DNA of 44,067 bases from JBQTJJ01 sp052387235 (lineage in GTDB: Bacteria > Actinomycetota > Acidimicrobiia > Acidimicrobiales > GCA-2861595). Both the position numbers and the translations under genes were made by a program. The notes beneath the pieces are model-generated. The model was given only the letters and a program-made list of their open reading frames with translations. It did not search any database and was not told the DNA's origin. Below, in pieces: positions 17,286-25,553 of the stretch (position 1 is the stretch's first letter; every line of letters begins with the position of its first letter). The DNA is taken from contig JBQTJJ010000070.1 in NCBI GenBank assembly GCA_052387235.1, positions 1-44,067 on the forward strand, written 5' to 3'.

Positions 17286-18224
17286 CTACCGCTGGAGGGT
17301 GAGGAGGTCGCGCTGGCCCTCGGTGGAGGAGCGGCGCAGCTTGGCCAGGGCCTTGGACTCGATCTGGCGGATGCGCTCCCGGGTGACGTTGAAGCGCTGG
17401 GCCAGCTCCTCGAGGGTGCGGGGGCTGCCCCGGTCGAGGCCGTAGCGCAGGAAGAGGACCTCGCGCTCGCGCTCGCCCAGGGCCGACAGCATCACCTCGA
17501 CCGCCTCGGGGAGCAGGCTGGCCAGGACCTGCTCGTCGGGGGCGAGGACGCTGGCGTCCTCCACCGTGTCGCCCAGCTCCATGTCGCCGTCGGAGCCCAG
17601 GGTCTCGGAGAAGGAGCGGGGCGTGGAGAGATGAGGGAGGAGGTCCTCCACCTGGCGGAGGGGGAGGTCGACCTCGGCCGCCAGCTCGGCCGAGCTCGGC
17701 AGGCGGCCGTGGACCCGCTCGAACTCGCTGGTGGCCCGGCGCATGCGCATGACCTGGTCGCCGGTGTGGACGGGCAGGCGGATGGTGCGCCCGGAGTTGG
17801 CGATGCTGCGGGTCATGGCCTGGCGGATCCACCAGCTGGCGTAGGTGGAGAACTTGAAGCCGCGCCGTGCGTCGAACTTCTCGACGGCCCGCAGCAGGCC
17901 CAGGTTCCCCTCCTGGATGAGGTCGAGCATGGGGAGCCCCGACGAGCGGTAGCGGCGGGCCAGGGACACGACGAGGCGCAGGTTGGCCTGCACGAAATGG
18001 GTAGTGGCGTCGTCGCCGGCGCGGATCCGCTCCCGGAGCTTGGCCTCGGCCCTGGCCGAGCCGCCCTTTCGCTCGGACAGCTCGGCGGCGGCCGCCTTGC
18101 CGTCGGCCACGAGCTCCCCCAGCCGGACCTCGTCCTCGCGGGTGAGGAGCGGGTGGACGCTGATGTCCTGGAGGTAGAGGCCGACCAGGTCGTCGTCACC
18201 CGTCTGCACGCGCCCTCGTGTCAC
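17286..18224 (-). CDS. RNA polymerase sigma factor, sigma-70 family (group 1/2-like)
   Basis: A 312-residue sigma factor. Region 1.2 is DLVGLYLQDISVHPLLTREDEVRL. Region 2 is complete (NLRLVVSLARRY, LDLIQEGNLGLLRAVEKFD, FSTYASWWIRQAMTRSI), region 3 starts at RLPVHTGDQ, and region 4 has RTLEELAQRFNVTRERIRQIE, the -35-binding helix-turn-helix. It lacks the long N-terminal extension of many primary sigma factors, and its length fits SigB/HrdB-like or group 2 factors. It should read TTGACA/TATAAT-like promoters such as those noted here. The GTG start at 18224 has GGAGGG six bases upstream. No anti-sigma gene is adjacent. Whether it is the housekeeping factor cannot be decided from this window. Confidence 0.93.
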   Translation of the reverse strand: MTRGRVQTGDDDLVGLYLQDISVHPLLTREDEVRLGELVADGKAAAAELSERKGGSARAEAKLRERIRAGDDATTHFVQANLRLVVSLARRYRSSGLPMLDLIQEGNLGLLRAVEKFDARRGFKFSTYASWWIRQAMTRSIANSGRTIRLPVHTGDQVMRMRRATSEFERVHGRLPSSAELAAEVDLPLRQVEDLLPHLSTPRSFSETLGSDGDMELGDTVEDASVLAPDEQVLASLLPEAVEVMLSALGEREREVLFLRYGLDRGSPRTLEELAQRFNVTRERIRQIESKALAKLRRSSTEGQRDLLTLQR

Positions 18225-18302
18225 ACCGTGCCCTCCGAACCGCCGGACTCCCTCACACGATTATCCCTGACCGTGGCCGCCACCACACACCCGGGGCCGG
18301 CC

Positions 18303-18542
18303 TCAGTCGGTGAGAGGGGTGCGGAGCAGCTTGATCGCGAGCAGCAGCACTATGCCCCAGGCGATGAACCACAGCGATCCGGCCACGATGAGCGTGAGCA
18401 GGCAGCCGGCCGGGAGCTCCCGCAGGCGGGGCGGGCGGTTGAAGCCGAAACCCTCGGTCTCCCCGGTGAAGAAGCCGCTGGAGAACACGAAGTAGAGGAC
18501 CACGCCGAACACGGCGCACATGACCACCAGAAAGATGAGCAT
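18303..18542 (-). CDS. Small two-transmembrane protein
   Basis: A 79-residue protein with one hydrophobic segment at the extreme N-terminus (LIFLVVMCAVFGVVLYFVF) and a second near the C-terminus (LLTLIVAGSLWFIAWGIVLL), joined by a Pro/Arg-containing loop. It lies between the sigma factor and the diverging penicillin-binding protein. No family is recognised. Codon use and the two clean helices support a real gene. Confidence 0.65.
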   Translation of the reverse strand: MLIFLVVMCAVFGVVLYFVFSSGFFTGETEGFGFNRPPRLRELPAGCLLTLIVAGSLWFIAWGIVLLLAIKLLRTPLTD

Positions 18543-18687
18543 CCCGGTTCGTCCTCACGCGGTCGGGTGACGTCTGCACTGCGCGGCATGGAACGGCACA
18601 GCCCGGCGCTGCGCCCGATCCAGCCGTCAGGCCGCGGCAGCCTAACCCGCGACGCGCCGGCCGGCGTTGCCGGCAAGGGCGCGGGGC

Positions 18688-20901
18688 GTGACAAACTGCA
18701 CCCGAGTGGAGAGCCCCTTCCTGGCCCGGATCGCCGCCATCATCCTGGTGTTCGCCGCTGTTGCGCCGGTGGCCGTGGCCGGCCTCATCCTGCTGTCGCT
18801 GCTCACACTCCCCGTACCCGACACTCTCCCCACGGCCCGCCCCGTCGGCGGGAGCCAGACCAGCAAGGTCTACGACGCCAGCGGGAAGGAGATCGGCCAG
18901 TTCACCGAGTTCGAGCAGAATCGGCCGGTGACGAAGGACGACATTCCCGACCAGCTGAAGAAGGCCGTGGTGGCGGCCGAGGACAAGAACTTCTACAAGC
19001 ACGGCGGCATCGACCTGTCCGCCACCATCCGGGCCCTGATCGCCGACCTCCGGGGCCAGGAGATCGTGCAGGGCGGCTCCACCATCACCCAGCAGTACGT
19101 CAAGGCGGCCTACACCAGCGGTGAGCGCACGATCTCCCGCAAGGTTCGCGAGGGCATCCTGGCCCGCCAGCTCACCCGCAAGGCCGACAAGGAGGAGATC
19201 CTCTTCCGGTACCTCCAGTCCATCTACCTGGGCGAGGGCGCCTACGGCGTGGGGGCGGCGGCCGAGACGTACTTCCGCAAGCCGGTGAGCGAGCTGACCC
19301 TGTCGGAGTCGGCCCTCCTGGCCGGCCTGATCCCCGCCCCGAGCCGGCTGGAGCCGCGGGGCAACCCCGGGGCAGCCGAGGCCAAGCGCCGGCTGGTGCT
19401 CGACCGGATGCTCGAGCTGGGCTTCATCAGCGACGCCGAGCACGCCGAGGCCTCGCAGCAACGGGTGTGGCTGGCGTCCAACGGCACCCTGGACCGGCCC
19501 CTCACCAACGTCTACCCCGCCCGCCCCTCGTTCACCAAGTACCCGTATTTCGTGGACTACGTGCGCCGGTACCTGGAGGAGCGCCTGGGCCGGGACGCGG
19601 TGTACCGGGGCGGGCTCGAGATCCGCACCACCATCGACCCCGAGGCCCAGGACGCGGCCGAGCGGTCCACGGCGGAGAGCCTCAAGGGCGTCGACCCCTC
19701 CATCGAGATGGCGCTGGTCTCCGTGGAGCCCCGGACCGGTTTCGTGAAGGCCATGGTCGGCGGCCGGGACTTCACCGCTCCGGACGGCCAGGTGAACCTG
19801 GCCCTGGGCAAGTGCGCGTACCCGGCGGCCGAGATCAAAGACAAGGTCGACGTGTCCGCGACGTGCTGGGAGAAGTCGGCGACCACGGTGGAGGGGGGCG
19901 GCACCGGTCGACAGCCCGGCTCGTCGTGGAAGCCGTTCGTGCTGGCCGCCGCCTTCGCCAAGGGCATCCTCGACACCGAGGTGTACTCGGCGCCGAGCCA
20001 GTACCGGATCCCCGGCTGCACCGGCGAGCGGGGCTGCGTGATCGAGAACTTCGAGGGCGGCGGGGGCGGGCGGGTCACGCTGCGCAAGGCCACCCACAAC
20101 TCGTACAACACCGTGTACGCCCAGGTGATCCGCGACGTGGGCGTGCCCGAGGTGGCGGAGATGGCCAAGAAGCTCGGGATCACGTCGGCCTGGGTCGCCA
20201 ACCCCGAGGTCCACGGCCCGAGCTACGCCCTGGGCGCCCAGGAGGTGTCGCCGCTCGACATGGCATCCGCCTTCGGGGTCTTCGCCACCGGCGGCATCCG
20301 GGTCGAGCCCACGCCGGTGCAGTGGGTGAAGGACCCCAGGGGCAAGTTCGTCGAGGACAACCGCAAGCCCCGCAGCCGGCGGGTGGTGGCGCAGATCATC
20401 GCCGACAACGTCACCGACGTGCTCAAGGGCGTCATCACCGAGGGCACCGGCACCAGGGCCGACATCGGCCGGCCGGCGGCCGGCAAGACGGGCACGGCCC
20501 AGGAGTTCCGCGACGCCTGGTTCACCGGCTACACCCCGGACCTGTCCACGTCGGTGTGGATCGGCCACAAGAAGAGGCCCACACCCCTGCGGAACGTGAA
20601 GGGCCTGGAGCGGGTGACGGGCGGCTCCATCCCGGCCGAGACGTGGAAGATGTTCATGTCCGAGGCCCTGAAGGACGTCCCGCCCACCGACTTCGCCTCG
20701 CCGCTGCCGCTGGACTCCACGTCCACCACGTCGAGCACCCTGTTCCCGCCCAGCACCGACGTCACGCTGTACGCCGACCCCAGCACCACGGTGGACACGA
20801 CGCCGACCACGCTGTTCGAGGACACGACGACCACGTCCTCCACCAGCACGACGACGACCACCACCCGCCCGTGCGGGGGGCTGCTGCTGCCGCGCTGCTG
20901 A
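18688..20901 (+). CDS. Bifunctional penicillin-binding protein (class A, GT51 + transpeptidase)
   Basis: A 737-residue peptidoglycan synthase anchored by an N-terminal helix (ARIAAIILVFAAVAPVAVAG). The glycosyltransferase domain has VVAAEDKNFYKHGG, GGSTITQQYVK, RKVREGILARQL and the ILFRYLQSIYLGEGAYG segment. The transpeptidase domain has SxxK at S412 (GSSWKPF), SYN at 472-474 and KTGT from K600. The last 60 residues are a Ser/Thr-rich tail ending near a Cys-containing tip, probably a flexible extracellular extension. GTG 18688 is used; TTG 18667 and GTG 18706 are also in frame and cannot be separated by sequence alone. It polymerises glycan strands and cross-links stem peptides and is the target of beta-lactams. 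Confidence 0.93.
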   Translation: MTNCTRVESPFLARIAAIILVFAAVAPVAVAGLILLSLLTLPVPDTLPTARPVGGSQTSKVYDASGKEIGQFTEFEQNRPVTKDDIPDQLKKAVVAAEDKNFYKHGGIDLSATIRALIADLRGQEIVQGGSTITQQYVKAAYTSGERTISRKVREGILARQLTRKADKEEILFRYLQSIYLGEGAYGVGAAAETYFRKPVSELTLSESALLAGLIPAPSRLEPRGNPGAAEAKRRLVLDRMLELGFISDAEHAEASQQRVWLASNGTLDRPLTNVYPARPSFTKYPYFVDYVRRYLEERLGRDAVYRGGLEIRTTIDPEAQDAAERSTAESLKGVDPSIEMALVSVEPRTGFVKAMVGGRDFTAPDGQVNLALGKCAYPAAEIKDKVDVSATCWEKSATTVEGGGTGRQPGSSWKPFVLAAAFAKGILDTEVYSAPSQYRIPGCTGERGCVIENFEGGGGGRVTLRKATHNSYNTVYAQVIRDVGVPEVAEMAKKLGITSAWVANPEVHGPSYALGAQEVSPLDMASAFGVFATGGIRVEPTPVQWVKDPRGKFVEDNRKPRSRRVVAQIIADNVTDVLKGVITEGTGTRADIGRPAAGKTGTAQEFRDAWFTGYTPDLSTSVWIGHKKRPTPLRNVKGLERVTGGSIPAETWKMFMSEALKDVPPTDFASPLPLDSTSTTSSTLFPPSTDVTLYADPSTTVDTTPTTLFEDTTTTSSTSTTTTTTRPCGGLLLPRC

Positions 20902-20904
20902 GGC

Positions 20905-20924
20905 GCGGGCGGGCCCGCGCCCGC
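20905..20924. terminator. GC-rich hairpin between convergent genes
   Basis: GCGGGC and GCCCGC arms around an eight-base centre lie in the 26-base gap between the penicillin-binding protein and the converging zinc-ribbon gene. No U-run follows, so termination is only inferred from position. Confidence 0.35.
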
Positions 20925-20927
20925 TCC

Positions 20928-21506
20928 TCAGGGGTTGACGAGCGGCAGCCCGGTGGTCGTAGTGGTGGACGTGCTCGCCGTCGTGGTCGTCGCCGCCGTG
21001 GTCGTGGTGGTGGCGGCGGTGGTAGTGGTGGTGGCAGGAGCCGTCGTGGTGGTGGTGGACGGCAGCGTCGCCTGGCTGGTGGACGTGGGCAGGGTCACCG
21101 TGGTGGACGTGGTGTCCGTTCCCTCGTCGTCCCCGCCCGACGACTCGAGGAACAGCACCAGGGCCAGGACGACGACGATCAGGCCGAGCAGGCCCAGGGC
21201 GGCCAGGGCCCAGTTGAAGCCGGGCGGGGGCGGGCCCCGGTACACGGGCGGCGGCTCCTCCGCCCGGTCGCCGACGGTCCGCTCCTCCCGCACCACCCGC
21301 GAGGCCGGAAGGATGCGGGTCGCGTCGGGCGGGGGCGGGCGCGCCGCCGGCGTGGGCGCAGGATCCTGGCGGGGCGCGGCCCCCTGCCGTGGGGTGCCGC
21401 ACTGGGTGCAGAAGCGGGCGTCGGCGGCCAGCCGAGCGCCGCAACCGGAGCAGAAGGGGCCCGAACCGCCCGGCTCGGGCCGAGGGGTCGGCCGGTCGTC
21501 GGTCAT
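20928..21506 (-). CDS. Zinc-ribbon single-pass membrane protein with Thr-rich extracellular tail
   Basis: A 192-residue protein in three parts. The N-terminal double CxxC zinc ribbon (FCSGCGARL, then FCTQCGTPR) is typical of cytoplasmic zinc-ribbon domains. A Pro-rich linker follows, then one membrane helix (LAALGLLGLIVVVLALVLFL). The remaining 65 residues are almost entirely Thr, Ser and Ala with short repeats of TTTTT, and should lie outside the membrane. Zinc-ribbon/membrane proteins of this kind are common and mostly uncharacterised. The ATG at 21506 puts the ribbon at residues 18-40. It converges on the penicillin-binding protein, whose own tail is also Thr-rich. Confidence 0.8.
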   Translation of the reverse strand: MTDDRPTPRPEPGGSGPFCSGCGARLAADARFCTQCGTPRQGAAPRQDPAPTPAARPPPPDATRILPASRVVREERTVGDRAEEPPPVYRGPPPPGFNWALAALGLLGLIVVVLALVLFLESSGGDDEGTDTTSTTVTLPTSTSQATLPSTTTTTAPATTTTTAATTTTTAATTTTASTSTTTTTGLPLVNP

Positions 21507-21552
21507 GGGGCATTCTTGCCCCATACGGGCCACCGACGCACCGGGCGGGCCG

Positions 21553-21558
21553 TAGAGT
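21553..21558 (+). promoter_or_regulatory. -10 element TAGAGT, likely leaderless start of the MoxR gene
   Basis: TAGAGT ends six bases before the GTG at 21565, so transcription would begin at or next to the start codon. No ribosome-binding site is visible, which fits a leaderless mRNA. Confidence 0.4.
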
Positions 21559-21564
21559 CGGTCT

Positions 21565-22653
21565 GTGAGCAGCCAGGACACGACGGTGGAGGCCCTCGGC
21601 ATCGCGGTGGCGGCCCAGGTGCCGGTGCTGCTCTGGGGCGCCCCCGGAACCGGCAAGACGTCGGTGGTGCGGGCCCTGGCCGATGCCATGGGATGGCCGT
21701 GCGAGACGGTGATCGCCGCTATCCGGGAGCCGTCCGACTTCTCGGGATTGCCGGTGGTCGTGGGTGGCGTCGTCCACTTCGCCCCGCCCCGGTGGGCCGA
21801 GCGCCTGGCCGAGGCGGGCAAGGGCCTGCTGTTCCTCGACGAGATCTCCACCGCCCCGCCCGCCGTGCAGGCCGCGCTGCTGCGGGTGGTGCTGGAGCGG
21901 GTGGTGGGCGACATCTCGCTGCCGGAGGAGGTGGTGGTCGTCGCCGCCGCCAACCCGCCCGAGCAGTCGGCCGACGGCTGGGACCTGTCGGCCCCGCTCG
22001 CCAACCGCTTCTGCCACCTGGCCTGGGAGGTGGAGCCGGCCGTGTTCGCCCAGGGCCTGGCCGGCGGATGGGAGGCGCCGGTGGTGCCGGCCCTGCCGGC
22101 GGGCTGGGAGGCGGGCATCACCAGGGCGCGGGGCCTGGTGTCGGCCTTCGTCACCGTGCGCCCCGGCCTGGCCTGCGCCGTGCCGGCCGACGCCGCCGGC
22201 GCCGGCCGGGGCTGGCCCAGCCCCCGCACGTGGGACATGGCGGCGCGGCTGTGGGCCGCGGCCGACGCCGCCGGCGCCAGCACCGAGGCCGAGACGGCCC
22301 TGATCACCGGCTGCGTCGGCGAGGGCCCGGGCATCGAGCTGCTGATGTGGGAGATGGACATGGACCTGCCCGACCCCGAGGAGGTCCTGGCCGACCCGGA
22401 CGGCTTCGAGATCCCGGAGCGGGCCGACCGCACCTACGCCGTGCTGTCGGCGGTGGCTGCGGCGGTGGCGGCCCGGTCGACGCCCGAGCGGTGGTTGGCG
22501 GGCTGGCGGGTGCTGGGCCGGGCCGGCGAGCGCACGCCCGACGTGGCGGCGGTGGCGGCCCGGGTCCTGGCCCAGTGCCGACCCGCCGGCGCGGTGGCGC
22601 CGCCCGAGGTCAAGCTCTTCGCCCCGCTGCTCAAGGACGCGGGGCTGCTGTGA
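21565..22653 (+). CDS. MoxR-type AAA+ ATPase
   Basis: A 362-residue AAA+ protein. Walker A is WGAPGTGKTS (K31), Walker B is LLFLDEIS (D92, E93), and AAANPPEQS contains sensor 1. The middle of the protein carries the helical lid. MoxR ATPases act as chaperones that insert metal cofactors or remodel a partner, usually together with a VWA-domain protein encoded next door, as in RavA-ViaA or CoxD-CoxE. Here the VWA partner follows after 70 bases. No dehydrogenase or other obvious client is in the window. Confidence 0.88.
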   Translation: MSSQDTTVEALGIAVAAQVPVLLWGAPGTGKTSVVRALADAMGWPCETVIAAIREPSDFSGLPVVVGGVVHFAPPRWAERLAEAGKGLLFLDEISTAPPAVQAALLRVVLERVVGDISLPEEVVVVAAANPPEQSADGWDLSAPLANRFCHLAWEVEPAVFAQGLAGGWEAPVVPALPAGWEAGITRARGLVSAFVTVRPGLACAVPADAAGAGRGWPSPRTWDMAARLWAAADAAGASTEAETALITGCVGEGPGIELLMWEMDMDLPDPEEVLADPDGFEIPERADRTYAVLSAVAAAVAARSTPERWLAGWRVLGRAGERTPDVAAVAARVLAQCRPAGAVAPPEVKLFAPLLKDAGLL

Positions 22654-22723
22654 CGTCGCGCCCGCAAGCGGAGCCTGCTCGGCGAGCTGGCGGTGCTCCG
22701 GGCGCCGGCGGGACGGGGCCCTC

Positions 22724-23941
22724 GTGACCTCCGAGCCCGACAGCCCCGCCTACGACTCGCGGAAGCTGGCGGTGGCCCGGCTCTGGGCGGTCTCGCGCCA
22801 TCCCTACCTGGCGGCCGCCATCTTCGCCTCTCCCGTGGTGCCCGTCGCCGGGCTGGGACGGGTGTCGGTGGATGAGGCGTGGCGGCTCTACGTCGACCCC
22901 GAGCTGGTGGAGGAGTGGAGCGTCGACGTGCTCGGCAGCCTGCTCGTGCACCACGCCGGCCACCTCGTCCGCGACCACGCCGGCCGGGCCCGCAGCCTCG
23001 GCGTCAGCCAGCACGTCACCAAGGACTGGGCCCTGGCCGCCGACGCCGAGATCAACGACGACCTCATCAACACCGGCCTGCGCCTCCCGTCCGACCCGGT
23101 GCTGCCCCAGGCCCTGGGCTGGGAGCCGAGCCGGCTGGCCGAGGAGTACTTCCACTGCTCCCACCCCGAGGTCGGCGACGAGCCCGACTGCGGCAGCGGC
23201 GCCGACGCCCAGACGCGGTCGTGGGAGCTGCTGGCCGACGAGCGCAGCGGGCTCCCGCCGGGGGAGCGCCACCTCACCCGGGCCCAGGTGGCGGCCGACG
23301 TCCTCAAGTTCTGCGAGGAGGGCACGGGTCGCATGTCGAAGAGCTGGCGGCGCTGGGCCGAGGACATGCTCGACCCCCAGGTCGACTGGCGCCGGGTGCT
23401 GGCGGCCGAGATCCGCAAGGGGGTCGGCACCGTGGCCGGGCTGGTCGACTACACCTACCGCCGGCCGTCCCGCCGGGCCCAGGCCAGCCCCGACGTGGTG
23501 CTGCCGGCCATGGAGCGCACCGTCCCCGAGGTCGTGGTGCTGTGCGACACGTCGGGCAGCATGGGCGAGCGCCAGCTGGCCCGCCTGCTGGCCGAGGTGG
23601 ACGGTCTGCTGCGGGGCGTGGGCCTGGCCCGCAGCCGGCTGCGGATCATGGCCGTCGACGCCGCCGCCCACGCCGTGCAGCGGGCCACGAGCGGGCGCCG
23701 GCTCGAGCTGCTGGGCGGGGGCGGCACCGACATGGGCGCCGGCATCGAGGCCGCGGCCAGGCTCCGGCCGCGCCCGTCGGTGGTCGTGGTGCTCACCGAC
23801 GGCCTCACCCCGTGGCCGGCCGCCGCCCCCAAGGGCATGGCGGTGGTGGTGGGGCTGATCGACGGCGGCCGGCCCCGGGGCAACCGCACCTGGGAACCGC
23901 CGGCGTGGGCCCGCGTCGTCCACATCGGCGACGCGGCGTGA
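22724..23941 (+). CDS. VWA-domain protein with N-terminal metallopeptidase-like domain (DUF2201-like)
   Basis: A 405-residue partner of the MoxR ATPase. The N-terminal half is a peptidase-like domain in which the usual HExxH appears as HHAGH (76-80), preceded by VLGSLLV and followed by WALAADAEINDDL, the pattern of DUF2201 proteins; the catalytic Glu is replaced by His, so proteolysis is doubtful. The C-terminal half is a von Willebrand A domain with MIDAS residues DTSGSMG (D275) and a later VVLTDG. In known MoxR-VWA systems the VWA protein binds the client. The GTG start is used; a tiny frame of 25 codons fills the gap from the MoxR gene but looks fortuitous. Confidence 0.85.
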   Translation: MTSEPDSPAYDSRKLAVARLWAVSRHPYLAAAIFASPVVPVAGLGRVSVDEAWRLYVDPELVEEWSVDVLGSLLVHHAGHLVRDHAGRARSLGVSQHVTKDWALAADAEINDDLINTGLRLPSDPVLPQALGWEPSRLAEEYFHCSHPEVGDEPDCGSGADAQTRSWELLADERSGLPPGERHLTRAQVAADVLKFCEEGTGRMSKSWRRWAEDMLDPQVDWRRVLAAEIRKGVGTVAGLVDYTYRRPSRRAQASPDVVLPAMERTVPEVVVLCDTSGSMGERQLARLLAEVDGLLRGVGLARSRLRIMAVDAAAHAVQRATSGRRLELLGGGGTDMGAGIEAAARLRPRPSVVVVLTDGLTPWPAAAPKGMAVVVGLIDGGRPRGNRTWEPPAWARVVHIGDAA

Positions 23942-23966
23942 GCGCCTGAGCGGGGCCGGGCCCGCC

Positions 23967-24746
23967 GTGCCGGTCCGCGACCGCTGGTGCCACCACGTGC
24001 CGAGGGCGTCTGCCGTGGTGCCCTGCAACGGCGAGGAGCACCGCATCACGTGGCAGCGCGGCAAGCTCAAGCTGGAGGACCACGACCTGGCGGCCGAGCA
24101 CACCATGCTCGCCTTCGGCGGCGAGAAGCCGGCCTGCCTCCAGGCCCTCCAGCTGTGGCGGAACCTCCACACCTGGGCCATGTCGGGCCAGCTGTTCCAG
24201 CAGATGCACTCCCGGCTCGGGCCCGGCGCCCTCCTGGTCCCCGGCGACCTCCAGCGGGTCCACGAGCTCGGCCTCCTGCTCACGTGGGACCGGGCCTGGC
24301 GCCGCTCGGCCCACTTCAGCGACCACGGCCGCCTGCTGGAGGAGCACCTCCGGGAGCGGGCCGTCCCGCCGCTGAAGGCGCACCTCCACCACTGGATGCC
24401 GGAGCACGGGTGCCGGCGCATCGCCGGCATCGAGCTAAAGCCCCTCCGCAAGGGCCAGTCGGCCGGCATCCACGGCCAGATGGACACCGCCGGCGCCCGC
24501 GTCACCGCCATCCTCGGCGCCCGCTGGCTCGTCGAGGTGGCGGCCCGGGGCCTGGCCGAGGTGGACGGCGCCTTCGTCCTCGAGGTGACGGAGGAGGACG
24601 CCGGCGGCGAGGCGGGCGCGGTGCGGGTGCGGGCCGTGCGCTGGGAGCGCCAGCCGGCGGGATGGGCGGCGCCGGTCTTCGCGCCGGCGGTGGTCCGGCC
24701 CGGCGCCGGCGCCGGCTGGACCCTGGAGTGGGAGCCGGCCCCGTAG
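23967..24746 (+). CDS. Uncharacterised protein in the MoxR-VWA gene run
   Basis: A 259-residue soluble protein. Residues 1-60 hold WCHHVPRASAVVPCNGEEHRITW (a Cys/His cluster) and EDHDLAAEHTMLAFGGEKPACL; the centre has many aromatic and His residues (WRNLHTWAMSGQLFQQMH, HLHHWMPEHGC); the C-terminus is beta-rich (ARWLVEVAARGLAEVDGAFVLEV). It starts with GTG 25 bases after the VWA stop and ends 10 bases before the next gene, so it belongs to the same run. No domain is recognised. The Cys/His content would fit metal binding, but this is inference. Confidence 0.65.
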   Translation: MPVRDRWCHHVPRASAVVPCNGEEHRITWQRGKLKLEDHDLAAEHTMLAFGGEKPACLQALQLWRNLHTWAMSGQLFQQMHSRLGPGALLVPGDLQRVHELGLLLTWDRAWRRSAHFSDHGRLLEEHLRERAVPPLKAHLHHWMPEHGCRRIAGIELKPLRKGQSAGIHGQMDTAGARVTAILGARWLVEVAARGLAEVDGAFVLEVTEEDAGGEAGAVRVRAVRWERQPAGWAAPVFAPAVVRPGAGAGWTLEWEPAP

Positions 24747-24749
24747 GCT
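24744..24749 (+). promoter_or_regulatory. -10 element TAGGCT, internal promoter of the DUF6390-like gene
   Basis: TAGGCT overlaps the stop codon of the preceding gene and ends seven bases before the ATG at 24757. The same hexamer precedes the tRNA-Cys gene. This would allow leaderless expression independent of the upstream genes. Confidence 0.4.
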
Positions 24750-24756
24750 TGGACCC

Positions 24757-25500
24757 ATGGTGGCCCCCGCCGTCGACGCCTCCTCCGGGTTGCTGGGCTT
24801 CATCCGCTACGCCTTCATGCCCAACCACCTGGGCTACTGCGGCGGCAACGACAACGAGGTGCTGTTCGAGCACGCCGTCACCGGCCGGGCCGAGGCCGGC
24901 CTGGCGCCCCTGCTGGCCAAGTTCACCGGCGCCACCCCCTACCTGCACACCATCGCGGCCGCCAACGGCATCGCCGATCCCTTCGACCGCCGGGTGGTGG
25001 ACGCCTACTGGCTCGGCAACGACCTCCTCGACCACGTGGAGGCGTCCGCCCTCCACCGCTCGCTCGAGGACCGCTTCGGCCGCCAGCTCACCGGCAGGCT
25101 GCGGGAGGAGGTCCTGCGCAAGCCGCCCCAGGGCGCCCGGCCCCACCACCTGTTCCACGTCCTCGACGTGTACCGCCGGCTGGAGGCCAAGGAGGTCGGC
25201 ATGGCGGCCATGGAGAGCTGCCGCATCAGCTGGGGCCGGGTGACGGCGGTCGAGCCCGGCGCCCTGGTCGTCGACCGCCAGCCCCTGGTCGAGCAGGAGG
25301 GCGGCCTGGCGCTGGGCCCGGCCGTGCCGGAACGGGTGCTGCGGACCCTGTCGGGCCAGGGCTTCACCGACGACGTCGCCGTGGGCGACTGGGTCTCCGT
25401 CCACTGGGGCTGGGCCTGCGAGGTCCTCGACGCCGGCCGCCTGGCCGGCCTGCGGAAGTGGTCGGACCACCACCTCCGCCTGGCCAACCGGACGATCTGA
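24757..25500 (+). CDS. DUF6390-like protein
   Basis: A 247-residue cytoplasmic protein with strongly patterned segments: GFIRYAFMPNHLGYCGGNDN near the start, KFTGATPYLHTIAAANGIADPF, VVDAYWLGNDLLDHV, GARPHHLFHVLDVY and, near the end, VGDWVSVHWGWACEVL. These match what I remember of the uncharacterised family DUF6390, often seen near metalloenzyme genes (family name and association from memory). A conserved Cys (C28 in GYCGG) and several His suggest metal or substrate binding. It closes the MoxR-VWA run. Its stop touches the palindrome at 25501. Confidence 0.72.
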   Translation: MVAPAVDASSGLLGFIRYAFMPNHLGYCGGNDNEVLFEHAVTGRAEAGLAPLLAKFTGATPYLHTIAAANGIADPFDRRVVDAYWLGNDLLDHVEASALHRSLEDRFGRQLTGRLREEVLRKPPQGARPHHLFHVLDVYRRLEAKEVGMAAMESCRISWGRVTAVEPGALVVDRQPLVEQEGGLALGPAVPERVLRTLSGQGFTDDVAVGDWVSVHWGWACEVLDAGRLAGLRKWSDHHLRLANRTI

Positions 25501-25553
25501 CCACTCCCGAGTAAATAGCTCGCCAAAATGGCGAGCTATTTACTCGGGAGTGG
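25501..25553. repeat. AT-rich 24-bp palindrome, copy 2 (probable two-way terminator)
   Basis: Perfect 24-base arms surround the loop AAAAT, between the convergent DUF6390-like and cyclase genes. The core GAGTAAATAGCTCGCC is identical to copy 1 and the element lies in the opposite orientation. It begins on the base after the plus-strand stop and contains the TAA stop of the minus-strand gene. Confidence 0.88.

Noticed and set aside
22650..22727. A 25-codon ORF overlapping both the MoxR stop and the VWA start by GTGA
   Set aside because: Codon use is poor, the product is Gly/Ala/Pro low complexity, and another frame there has the stronger coding pattern.
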